DNA of 64,000 bases from an uncultured Clostridia bacterium (GTDB lineage Bacteria; Bacillota; Clostridia; Lachnospirales; CAG-274): positions 62,001 through 126,000 of the forward strand of contig CANPXH010000002.1 in NCBI GenBank assembly GCA_947585865.1, written 5' to 3'. A program made the position numbers and the translations under genes. The notes under the pieces are model-generated. The model was given only the letters and a program-made list of their open reading frames with translations. It had not been told where the DNA came from and searched no databases. Each line of letters begins with the position of its first letter. The stretch's first letter is position 1. Below, piece after piece: positions 10,001 through 17,005 of this stretch.

Positions 10001-11261
10001 CAAGGAAAGGGTGCTCTTCACAAAGGAAATGAAGAAGAACCACACGATACTTATGCCTCAGATGTCTCCTATCCATTTTGACATTGCCAAGTCCGCAATG
10101 GAGGAGTGCGGCTACAACATAGAGCTTATGCCGGCTATAGACAGGGATTGTATAGATATAGGCCTTAAATATGTAAACAATGACGCCTGTTATCCCGCTT
10201 TGATAACGGTGGGTCAGCTTTTGAAGGCGCTGCAGTCGGGTAAATACGATCTTGACAATGTCTCTCTTATGATAAGTCAGACAGGAGGAGGCTGCCGTGC
10301 CACAAATTATATCGGCTTTATAAGAAGAGCGCTTAAAAAGGCAGGTATGGAACACATCCCCGTTATTTCCGTAAACACCGGCGGCCTTGAAAAGAACCCG
10401 GGCTTTAAGCTTACTCCAAAGCTTGCCATAGGTGTATTACAGGCTGTGCTCTACGGCGATCTGTTTATGAGGGTGCTGTATAAGGTGCGCCCCTATGAAA
10501 AGGTAAAGGGCTCCGCCAATGCCCTTTATGAAAAGTGGAATGCCATATGCAAGGAGGCAGTGAAGCGAAGAAGCTACAGGGAGTTCAAGAAAAATGTAAG
10601 AGCCATAGTAAAGGAATTCGATGAACTGCCTTTGGATGAAAATATTGTAAAGCCAAAGGTAGGCGTGGTAGGCGAGATACTTGTGAAATTCCATCCCACC
10701 GCCAATAACGATATAGTCACTCTTCTTGAAAATGAAGGCGCAGAGGCGGTCGTTCCCGATCTGTTGAATTTCTTTACATACGGACTTTACAATGCGGAGT
10801 ATAAAGAAAAATATTTCGGTATGAAGCACAGCACCACGGTTATGACATCCGCCGGCATAAAGTTTATAGAGGGCTATAGGCGCTGTATGAGCGATGCTCT
10901 CAGGGAAAGCAAGCGATTCGATCCGCCTTGTGATATTGTAGGACTGGGTGAAATGGCCAAGGATATAGTAAGCCTGTGCAATCAGACGGGAGAGGGCTGG
11001 TTCCTTACCGCAGAGCTTGTGGAGCTCATACACAGCGGTGTACTCAATAATATATGCACTCAGCCTTTTGCCTGCCTGCCCAATCACGTTACGGGCAAGG
11101 GCGTCATAAAGGAGCTCAAGCGCAGAAATAAGAACAGCAATATAGTCGCCATAGACTATGACCCCGGCGCAAGCGAGGTAAATCAGGTAAACAGGATTAA
11201 GCTTATGCTTTCCGCCGCCGAAAAAAATCTTATGAGAGAGGCGGCAGCGGCCAAGGAATAA
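7014..11261 (+). CDS. Giant acyl-CoA dehydratase activase-related protein (two ASKHA domains, DUF2229, HgdB-like)
   Basis: A 1415-residue protein. Residues 1-300 and 315-600 are two BadF/BadG/HgdC-type ASKHA ATPase domains, with phosphate loops [13 protein letters not shown] and [13 protein letters not shown]. Each carries a Cys-containing loop ([10 protein letters not shown] and [10 protein letters not shown]) that in HgdC helps hold an inter-subunit [4Fe-4S] cluster. A Cys motif CKGCGNNC near residue 605 is followed by a DUF2229 domain ([13 protein letters not shown]). The C-terminal half resembles 2-hydroxyglutaryl-CoA dehydratase subunits and contains several Cys. HgdC-type activators inject electrons into radical dehydratases using ATP. 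The physiological substrate of this long fused family is not established. It is monocistronic with its own promoter. Confidence 0.85.
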   Translation: MSKYKAGIDIGSTTIKLVVLDENNNIIFKDYRRHRSNIQETLLGLIEDAKKDVGSIEFTAMITGSGGLSIAEWIGIPFIQEVVAVSNAIDLKAPQTDVAIEIGGEDAKIIYFRGGIEQRMNGICAGGTGSFIDQMASLLQTDATGLNEYAKSFSVIYPIAARCGVFAKSDIQPLINEGAAKSDLAVSIFQAVVNQTISGLACGKPIRGRVAFLGGPLHFLTELKARFIDVLDLRDDEVIEVEDSHLFAAMGSALTSSSDKNVFDFDRLIANLKGEKHITMEINRLTPLFRNDDEYRKFKERHDKAKVKKGELDTYKGNVYLGIDAGSTTSKLALIGEKGDLLYSFYAGNEGNPLKMVMNALKQIYKFLPEGVEIKKACVTGYGEGLIKEALMVDLGEIETVAHYKAAAFFEPDVDFILDIGGQDMKCIRIKDGVIDSVLLNEACSAGCGSFIETFARSLGLSVQAFAKGALFAKSPIDLGSRCTVFMNSRVKQAQKEGAEVADISAGLAYSVIKNALQKVIKVTDPTDLGEHIVVQGGTFYNEAVLRSFEIISERDAVRPDISGIMGAFGAAVIAKEKYVQGESSTLLKADQLEELEITTSFTRCKGCGNNCLLTINKFSEGRRFVSGNRCERGLGKEASRGCVPNLFEYKYDRLFNYEPLPVSAAKRGVVGIPRVLNMYEDYPLWFTFFTRLGYSVKLSPKSSRGIYEQGIESIPSESACYPAKIVHGHIKSLIDDGVKFIFYPCVAYETKEIAMADNHYNCPIVTSYPENIKNNVEDIREKNIDFRNPFFSLGNEDILVRRLQEEFSNIDKTEVEKAARAGWKELMSFREEMKKKGEETLEYIRENEMTGIVIAGRPYHVDPEINHGIPEMIVSYGVAVLTEDSIAHLGMDKVPRPLNVRDQWAYHSRLYAAASFVREQENIELVQLNSFGCGLDAVTTDEVHDILAASGKIYTVLKIDEVNNLGPVRIRIRSLFAALEERRSKDFRPHEAAKNKERVLFTKEMKKNHTILMPQMSPIHFDIAKSAMEECGYNIELMPAIDRDCIDIGLKYVNNDACYPALITVGQLLKALQSGKYDLDNVSLMISQTGGGCRATNYIGFIRRALKKAGMEHIPVISVNTGGLEKNPGFKLTPKLAIGVLQAVLYGDLFMRVLYKVRPYEKVKGSANALYEKWNAICKEAVKRRSYREFKKNVRAIVKEFDELPLDENIVKPKVGVVGEILVKFHPTANNDIVTLLENEGAEAVVPDLLNFFTYGLYNAEYKEKYFGMKHSTTVMTSAGIKFIEGYRRCMSDALRESKRFDPPCDIVGLGEMAKDIVSLCNQTGEGWFLTAELVELIHSGVLNNICTQPFACLPNHVTGKGVIKELKRRNKNSNIVAIDYDPGASEVNQVNRIKLMLSAAEKNLMREAAAAKE

Positions 11262-11320
11262 ATTTTCGGGAAAAGGCTGCGGCATATTCGTTCTTCGTAT
11301 CTGACGTGAAGTAAAAATTT

Positions 11321-11375
11321 GGGCTTGGAAAGCCGTGTATCGGTTTTCCCAAAGCCCAATATTTTTTGCTTTTTG
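11321..11375 (+). terminator. Terminator after the activase-like gene
   Basis: Inverted repeat GGGCTTGGAAAGCC / GGTTTTCCCAAAGCCC followed by AATATTTTTTGCTTTTT. It lies just upstream of the pseudouridine synthase start. Confidence 0.75.
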
Positions 11376-11403
11376 TTTCATAATTTTTTTGTGGAGATAT
11401 TTT

Positions 11404-12369
11404 ATGAGAGAAATAATCATAACAAAAGCGCATAAAGGGCAGAGGCTCGATAAATATCTGCTCAAATATTTGAATACCGCTCCCAAGTCGTTCATATATA
11501 AAATGCTCAGGAAGAAAAACATAAAGCTCAACGACAATAGAGCAGAGGGAAACGAGATATTGAGCGAAGGAGACAGTATAAAGCTTTTTCTTTCGGAGGC
11601 TGCCATCGAAAATTTCAGAGAGGAAAAGACCGTCAAAATAACAAAGCGTAATTTTGATATCATATATGAGGATAAAAACATACTGCTTTGCAATAAGCCT
11701 GTGGGTGTTCTTGTCCATTCGGATATAGACCACAAAAGCGATACACTTAACGACAGCATACTTTACTACCTTTATTCAAAGGGAGAATACGATACTAAGG
11801 ACGCCTTTACTCCTTCTATATGCAACCGCTTGGACAGGAATACCGGCGGCATTATCACAGCAGGGAAAAATTTGGCTGCCGTTCAGGAGCTGAACAGGAT
11901 ATTCAGGGAGCGCCTTGCGGACAAATATTATACAACGATAGTAAAGGGCGTAATAAAAAAGGAAGGTATTGTTGAGGGAAGATATATAAAGAAAGAAGGG
12001 AATATAGCCTCTCTTTCGGATAACGGCGGAGAAGGAAGCTATGTGCGCACCGAATACAGACCCATTGCCGATAACGGAGAATATACTCTTCTCGAGGTAA
12101 AACTGGATACGGGCAAAAGTCATCAGATAAGGATATCGATGGCTCATATAGGTCATCCCATAATAGGCGATACAAAATACGGAGACAGCGGCGTAAATAA
12201 ATATTTCAAAGATAAATACGGCCTTAAAAATCAGCTCCTTCACAGCTCACGTATTGTTTTTAGGGCAAAAACGGGAGTGCTGTCGTATCTTGACGGCAAG
12301 GCATTCGTATGCCCTCCCAACGAAAGATATAAAAATGTGATCAAGTCTCTTTTCAACCATGGGGTATGA
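11404..12369 (+). CDS. RluA-family pseudouridine synthase (RluC/RluD type)
   Basis: A 321-residue protein that converts uridine to pseudouridine, probably in 23S rRNA. An N-terminal S4 RNA-binding domain (KGQRLDKYLLKYL, YKMLRKKNIKLND) is followed by the catalytic domain. The signature NRLDRNTGGI carries the nucleophilic Asp. The substrate-binding stretch LDTGKSHQIRISMAHIGHPI is also present. I chose the ATG at 11404 because GGAGAT lies just upstream and the S4 domain starts there; an upstream in-frame ATG lies within the terminator of the previous gene. A second RluA-family member lies at 20437-21342, so the exact target site is uncertain. Confidence 0.93.
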   Translation: MREIIITKAHKGQRLDKYLLKYLNTAPKSFIYKMLRKKNIKLNDNRAEGNEILSEGDSIKLFLSEAAIENFREEKTVKITKRNFDIIYEDKNILLCNKPVGVLVHSDIDHKSDTLNDSILYYLYSKGEYDTKDAFTPSICNRLDRNTGGIITAGKNLAAVQELNRIFRERLADKYYTTIVKGVIKKEGIVEGRYIKKEGNIASLSDNGGEGSYVRTEYRPIADNGEYTLLEVKLDTGKSHQIRISMAHIGHPIIGDTKYGDSGVNKYFKDKYGLKNQLLHSSRIVFRAKTGVLSYLDGKAFVCPPNERYKNVIKSLFNHGV

Positions 12370-12394
12370 TATGCCCTTGGGCAAAATATTTTTG

Positions 12395-12423
12395 TTGAAA
12401 AAGCATTTGATATATGTTATAAT
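12395..12423 (+). promoter_or_regulatory. Promoter of the nucleotidyltransferase gene
   Basis: TTGAAA (12395-12400), 17 bp, TATAAT (12418-12423). Confidence 0.75.
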
Positions 12424-12454
12424 TTTTCTGTATTTTATATAGGGAGGAAAAATA

Positions 12455-13189
12455 ATGAAGGCCATAATTTTAGTAGCGGGATATGCAACAAGATTGTATC
12501 CCCTTACAAAGGATACGCCCAAGCCTCTTTTGAAGGTAGGCGGAAAGCCTATAATAGATCATATCATAGAGGAAATAAATACCATAGATGCTGTGGACAA
12601 GATATATGTTATAAGCAATCATAAGTTTGCAGCCAACTTTGAAGAATGGTCTTTGTCCAAGACCTCTTCAAAGCCGATAGTGGTCATAGATGACGGTACT
12701 GACTCCGATGACAATAAAAGAGGAGCTATAGGAGATATTCAGTACGCCATAGAGTATGGCGGCATAGACGACGATATTATAGTGATAGCAGGCGATAATC
12801 TTTTTACATACAGTCTTAAGGATTATTATGATTACTATATTTCAAAAAAGGCCGACTGTGTTTGTGTAAAGCAATTTGACGACAAGGAAATGATAAAGCA
12901 GCTGGGCGTGGTGCTTTTGGATGAGGAGAACAAGGTCATCGATCTTGAAGAAAAGCCTCAGAAGCCCAAGAGCGACAAAGCTGCTTTTGCGACATATATG
13001 TATACAAGAGATACTGTCAAAATGTTTAAGGAATATTTGGCTGAGGGGAACAGCCCCGATGCTCCGGGATATTTTTTGCAGTGGCTCCATAAGAAAAAGG
13101 ATGTATATGCATATGTTATGAAGGGCGAGTGCTATGATATAGGCACGCATAAGGCTCTTGATGAGGTCAGAAAAATTTACGGTGAATGA
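12455..13189 (+). CDS. Sugar-phosphate nucleotidyltransferase
   Basis: A 244-residue single-domain NTP transferase of the RfbA/RmlA-like fold. It begins MKAIILVAGYATRLYPLTKD, followed by TPKPLLKVGGKPIIDH, the nucleotide-binding signature (G-x-x-T-R-L, then P-K-P). Further conserved parts are IVIAGDNLF (metal-binding Asp) and VVLLDEENKVIDLEEKP. Such enzymes join a sugar or polyol phosphate to an NTP, giving an NDP-sugar for cell-wall or surface glycans. No left-handed beta-helix follows. The substrate cannot be decided from sequence, and no sugar pathway neighbours are present. Start supported by AGGGAGG. Confidence 0.85.
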   Translation: MKAIILVAGYATRLYPLTKDTPKPLLKVGGKPIIDHIIEEINTIDAVDKIYVISNHKFAANFEEWSLSKTSSKPIVVIDDGTDSDDNKRGAIGDIQYAIEYGGIDDDIIVIAGDNLFTYSLKDYYDYYISKKADCVCVKQFDDKEMIKQLGVVLLDEENKVIDLEEKPQKPKSDKAAFATYMYTRDTVKMFKEYLAEGNSPDAPGYFLQWLHKKKDVYAYVMKGECYDIGTHKALDEVRKIYGE

Positions 13190-13190
13190 G

Positions 13191-13220
13191 AAAGGGCTTT
13201 TGCTTAGGCAGAAGCCTTTT
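13191..13220 (+). terminator. Terminator after the nucleotidyltransferase gene
   Basis: Arms AAAGGGCTTTTGC and GCAGAAGCCTTTT (one G-U pair) form a stem ending in TTTT directly after the stop codon. Confidence 0.75.
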
Positions 13221-13286
13221 ATAAAATGGCGCATACCGGCAGCGGCAGTATATAAGAGGATGCCCGGCCAAGATGAGGTGAGGATA

Positions 13287-13997
13287 ATGGAAAACGGAGA
13301 AAGCTATCTGGAATGCGAAAGCAGTCGTGTGTTTATGATACTTATGCTTGTGGCAGGATTTTACGGCGCTTATACATATTCTGTGCGTGGCGGTGTGTTC
13401 TGCAATGCGCAAACAGCCAATTTTGTTCTCTTTGCCATGGCTATGGGAAGGGGCGAGATAACAAGAGGCATATATTATTTCATACCGATGAGCGCATATC
13501 TTTTAGGTGCGATAGTATCCGAGATATTGCCAAAGCCTGTGAAAAGCACGCACATTATGAGATGGGATACGCTTCTTGTGCTTATTGAGATAGTTGCGGT
13601 CATACTTTTGGGATTTTTGCCCGAAAGCGCACCTCATCAGATATCACAGGTAGCGATCAATTTCATATGCTCAATGCAGTACAATACATTCAGACAGGCA
13701 GAGGGAGTGCCTATGTCCACCACATTTTGCACAAATCATTTGAGACAGACAGGCATTGCTCTTGCAAAGGTGCTTACAGGCAAGGAGGGCAAAAATGCAA
13801 AGCGTGCGTGGGAGCATATCAAAATGATATGTATATTTGTGTTAGGCGGCATACTTTCCGCTTTTTTGTGCGTACTATTTGGGGTAAGAGCGATATGGGG
13901 AGCTCTTATACCTCTTGTGATACTGTTTATCGACCTTATGTATGCCGATCTTAAAACGGAGCATGAGTACATAGAAGCAACACCTCACGGACATTGA
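13287..13997 (+). CDS. YoaK family (DUF1275) membrane protein
   Basis: A 236-residue membrane protein with about six hydrophobic segments. The first is FMILMLVAGFYGAYTYSVRG, then CNAQTANFVLFAMAMG, FICSMQYNTFRQ and MSTTFCTNHLRQTG, all typical of DUF1275/YoaK proteins. Their function is not established; a small-molecule transport role is often assumed. I chose the ATG at 13287 because GAGGTGAGG is placed correctly before it and it lies downstream of the previous terminator. Longer in-frame starts would overlap that terminator. Confidence 0.85.
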   Translation: MENGESYLECESSRVFMILMLVAGFYGAYTYSVRGGVFCNAQTANFVLFAMAMGRGEITRGIYYFIPMSAYLLGAIVSEILPKPVKSTHIMRWDTLLVLIEIVAVILLGFLPESAPHQISQVAINFICSMQYNTFRQAEGVPMSTTFCTNHLRQTGIALAKVLTGKEGKNAKRAWEHIKMICIFVLGGILSAFLCVLFGVRAIWGALIPLVILFIDLMYADLKTEHEYIEATPHGH

Positions 13998-14010
13998 TAA
14001 GGAGAAAAAA

Positions 14011-14475
14011 ATGAAGAGCATAGATATATATACAGACGGCGCCTGCTCAGGCAATCCGGGCGCAGGAGGCTACGGTATAGTGCTTTTGTACAAGGGTGCC
14101 AGAAAAGAAATAAGCTGCGGCTATGCCGTCACGACCAACAACAGAATGGAGACGCTTGCGGTGATAAGGGCGCTGGAAGCTCTTAAGGAGCCGTGTAAAG
14201 TGAGGCTCCACAGCGATTCCAAGTATGTGGTGGATTCGATAACAAAGGGCTGGGTATACAATTGGAAAAAGAAGAATTGGATAAAACCCGACAAGAAAAA
14301 GGCTCTCAATTCGGATCTTTGGGAAAGACTGTTGGAATTGCTTAAAATACACGATGTGGAATTTATATGGGTAAAGGGTCATGCAGACAATCCGGAAAAT
14401 GAGCGATGCGACCAGTTGGCAAGAGAGGCCATAGAAGGCGAAGATCTCCTTGAAGACAAAGGCTACAGGCAATGA
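14011..14475 (+). CDS. rnhA: Ribonuclease HI
   Basis: A 154-residue RNase HI, which cuts the RNA strand of RNA-DNA hybrids at replication primers and R-loops. The four acidic catalytic residues are visible in order: Asp in YTDGACSGNPG (D9), Glu in NRMETLAVIRAL, Asp in LHSDSKYVVDSI and Asp in ERCDQLAREA. The handle region GWVYNWKKKNWIKPDKKK and WVKGHADNPEN are also family features. It begins 13 bases after the YoaK-type gene behind AAGGAGA, so the two may be co-transcribed. Confidence 0.97.
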   Translation: MKSIDIYTDGACSGNPGAGGYGIVLLYKGARKEISCGYAVTTNNRMETLAVIRALEALKEPCKVRLHSDSKYVVDSITKGWVYNWKKKNWIKPDKKKALNSDLWERLLELLKIHDVEFIWVKGHADNPENERCDQLAREAIEGEDLLEDKGYRQ

Positions 14476-14507
14476 AAAAAGACAGCGTGGAGAGAGCTGT
14501 CTTTTTT
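14475..14507 (+). terminator. Terminator of rnhA
   Basis: AAAAAAGACAGC / GCTGTCTTTTTT, a symmetrical stem with a nine-base loop; it can act in both directions. Confidence 0.9.
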
Positions 14508-14869
14508 CGTGGAGAGTTGTATATGAATAATAGAGTTTGGCAAATTATTTGTAGAAATATGTCATCTCATTTCTTGAAAATATTATATAATATTTTAATA
14601 AAAATGTAAAGAAAATTTAAGAAATTTAATTGTAAATAAAATGTGAACAAACATAATATACAGCGTCATACCTCAAACGGAATTTTAATAAAAAAGCAGG
14701 ATCAAAGCAGCGTATACTTTGCAAAAAAATATGGTGTACGCCTGTATTTATCAAATTTAAAGGGATATGGATGCTTCCTTGAAATGTACCCGTACCGCCT
14801 CCATACAGGCCGTATACAATTTATTCAATAAATTTATAATAATTTATTATAAAATATGGAAATTTACTG
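14508..14869. other. AT-rich intergenic region with a long-range inverted repeat
   Basis: No convincing gene. Runs of A and T dominate. An inverted repeat pairs CCTGTAT (14741-14747) with ATACAGG (14803-14809), extended on the outer side by GTGTACG against CGTATAC. A 62-residue ATG-less frame inside has no ribosome binding site. The repeat could be part of an untranslated RNA, but no known riboswitch motif is recognised. Confidence 0.4.
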
Positions 14870-14898
14870 TTGAAATTAATACCGAATAGAGATATAAT
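14870..14898 (+). promoter_or_regulatory. Promoter of the pseudokinase gene
   Basis: TTGAAA (14870-14875), 17 bp, TATAAT (14893-14898). Confidence 0.8.
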
Positions 14899-15009
14899 GT
14901 ATAATGTTCGTTCAAAGTGAAAGCTCATTAGCAGGCTGCCTTTTTTTGAATATGACCTGAACGGATAGATATAGAAGATCGTCTTTTATATAAATTGGAG
15001 GAAAATAAT

Positions 15010-16353
15010 ATGCGCAGATGTATGTATTGTATGAATGAATACGGCGATGAATTGTCTGTATGCCCCGAATGCGGCAAGGAGCATACATCATCTCCCCTAA
15101 GCAACAGGCATCTGATGCCGGGGAAGCTGCTCAATGGAAAATATACCGTAGGCTGCTCTTTAGACCACAACAGCATATTTGTTACCTATGCGGCGTGGGA
15201 TAATGAAAAAAAGGAAAAAGTGCTTATAGACGAGTACCTTCCCGCCAACCTTTCGGACAGGGAAAAGGGAGAGTCGAACGTACACAGCAGAAGCGGGGAA
15301 TCAGCGGATAAATACTATGCCGGCCTTTCCGCCTTTGCCGATGAATGCCGAGACCTTATTAAATTTAAAAACATAGATGTGACAGATGGATTCAGCGAAA
15401 ACAATACTTTTTACGTTGTCAGGAAAATAATTGAAAACGGCAGGACATTGTCCGATCTCATCGACAACGAATATGAATATATAAGCACTCACAGGAGCAA
15501 TATAATCGTAAGCATAATAAAGACTATATCTCCCATACACGAGGCCGGTATAATACACGGCAATATATGCCCGGATACCGTTATCGTAAGGGAGGATAAT
15601 TCCGTTGTGCTCACGGACTTTGCCTTTTGCGGATTTATGTCCAGAATAATACCCGTATATACAAATGAGGGATATTCTCCTTTGGAGCAGTATATATTGG
15701 GTTCCAGGCTCAGAGTATCGGCGGATGTGTATTCTATAGCTGCGCTGTATTATGAAATGCTTACAGGCGAGATACCCGTATCCGCTCTTGAGAGAGAGAA
15801 GCAGGATACGCTCATACCGCCGTCTATATTAGGCATCAAAATAAGGCCGAGCATGGAAAATGCTCTTATGAACGCCCTTAATATCAAGGCGGAAAACAGA
15901 ACGCAGACTGTACATGAATTTTATTCACAGCTTAAGAACAAGGATACCGTAAGGCATTGGGAAAGAGTCAAAAAGGCTGAAAAGCCGCCTGTGGATTTTT
16001 ATACCAAAAAGAATTTTTGGTTCAAAACCCTTATTGTCGCTATGGTGCTTTTGATGATATTTTCTGTAGTGGTCATAGCATTTGAAGCGCTTTCCATAAA
16101 AAAGGCTGCTGAGAATACGTCAGACACCGAGGTGTCCACCGAAAAGATACCCGAGGAAGGCGACAGCTTTTGGGATGTATTCAGAAAGGAAGAAGAGCCC
16201 GAGGAGACTACAGAGCTTAAAGACGACGACACAGGCAGGAAAGCCGACGAAAATAAAAAGGCTGAAAATAAAAAGGATGATAACAAAAAGGATGAAGAGA
16301 AAAAGCCTCAGAAGGACAATGTCACATCAGAGGCGGCAGTCAATGTCGATTAA
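15010..16353 (+). CDS. Zinc-ribbon, membrane-anchored Ser/Thr kinase-like protein, predicted pseudokinase
   Basis: A 447-residue protein. Residues 4-21 are a zinc ribbon (C4, C7, C18, C21). Residues 35-310 have a Hanks-type kinase fold, but the active site is degenerate. The glycine-rich loop reads CSLDHNSIFVTY, the ATP-binding Lys position is D74 (VLIDEYLP), and the HRD loop reads H183-G-N-I-C-P-D-T, losing catalytic Asp, Lys and Asn. Only the Asp of the DFG position remains (TDFAF). A single membrane helix (KTLIVAMVLLMIFSVVVIA, about 336-357) precedes a Lys/Glu/Asp-rich tail. The ATG is preceded by GGAGGAAA. Family context suggests an envelope signalling scaffold; that role is inferred. Confidence 0.85.
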   Translation: MRRCMYCMNEYGDELSVCPECGKEHTSSPLSNRHLMPGKLLNGKYTVGCSLDHNSIFVTYAAWDNEKKEKVLIDEYLPANLSDREKGESNVHSRSGESADKYYAGLSAFADECRDLIKFKNIDVTDGFSENNTFYVVRKIIENGRTLSDLIDNEYEYISTHRSNIIVSIIKTISPIHEAGIIHGNICPDTVIVREDNSVVLTDFAFCGFMSRIIPVYTNEGYSPLEQYILGSRLRVSADVYSIAALYYEMLTGEIPVSALEREKQDTLIPPSILGIKIRPSMENALMNALNIKAENRTQTVHEFYSQLKNKDTVRHWERVKKAEKPPVDFYTKKNFWFKTLIVAMVLLMIFSVVVIAFEALSIKKAAENTSDTEVSTEKIPEEGDSFWDVFRKEEEPEETTELKDDDTGRKADENKKAENKKDDNKKDEEKKPQKDNVTSEAAVNVD

Positions 16354-16925
16354 ACAAATATTGGCCTAAGTCTGTACAGACCTATCAATACAACAGCAAG
16401 ACCCGATATTATTGCTATATATCTGCAATTTATATTGGGTCTTATTTTTTTGCCGAGTATTATGCCCAGCAGCAGGAATATAAATTGTGCGGTCATTACG
16501 CTAAGGGGCAGAAGGCAGCAGCTTATACCTGCCATAGATGTGCTTACGGCGGTGGCTGAAGAGTCAAGAGACAATGTTATGCCTATGACCAGCGCTTCGG
16601 GAGTTTCTATCGTTCCTGAACTGTTCATATCGCTTAGTTCGGGATTATCCAGCATTTCACGGAGATCCGCATTGTCCTTCCTGCAATCGGCACATATCCA
16701 TATGCCTATACCTATTATCAAAAAAGCACCTATTATATTGCAGCAGGGAAGTATATCATAAAGCACTCTGCCTACCGCTGCGGAAAAAACTATAGTTCCC
16801 AGCCCGATGACGGATATTGTAAAGAAAGCCCTTGGAGGCATTTTGATGCCTCTTATGCCAAAGGCCAAGCCAAAGGAAAGGGCATCTATTGACAACACCA
16901 GTGACAATATAAATATTTCAGCCAT
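16350..16925 (-). CDS. ytaF: YtaF/MntP-type sporulation membrane protein
   Basis: A 191-residue membrane protein with six hydrophobic segments arranged as two repeats. Each half has an Asp in a helix: LSIDALSFGLAFGIRG and LSLDSSATAVSTSMAG. This repeat is typical of the MntP/YtaF family. MntP exports Mn2+, while YtaF is a sporulation-associated relative without a proven substrate. A Cys pair (CC) and CADC sit in the middle. The ATG follows ATGAGGTGAG. The 3' end overlaps the convergent pseudokinase gene by four bases, so there is no room for separate terminators. Confidence 0.85.
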   Translation of the reverse strand: MAEIFILSLVLSIDALSFGLAFGIRGIKMPPRAFFTISVIGLGTIVFSAAVGRVLYDILPCCNIIGAFLIIGIGIWICADCRKDNADLREMLDNPELSDMNSSGTIETPEALVIGITLSLDSSATAVSTSMAGISCCLLPLSVMTAQFIFLLLGIILGKKIRPNINCRYIAIISGLAVVLIGLYRLRPIFV

Positions 16926-17005
16926 ATACTCACCTCATTTTAAACTATGAGCTTCGGTCATATTTGTGCCTGTCAAGGTATATATTTTAAAAAGGAGGTG
17001 CTTGT

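Noticed and set aside
10437-11759. 440-residue frame on the minus strand opposite the activase-like and pseudouridine synthase genes
   Set aside because: It is antisense to two clear genes and crosses a terminator; composition is that of a shadow frame.
14734-14817. Riboswitch in front of the pseudokinase gene
   Set aside because: The inverted repeat exists, but it lies upstream of the recognised promoter and has no conserved riboswitch core that I know.
14643-14831. 62-residue frame in the gap after rnhA
   Set aside because: No ribosome binding site, odd composition, and it spans the inverted repeat; not coding.
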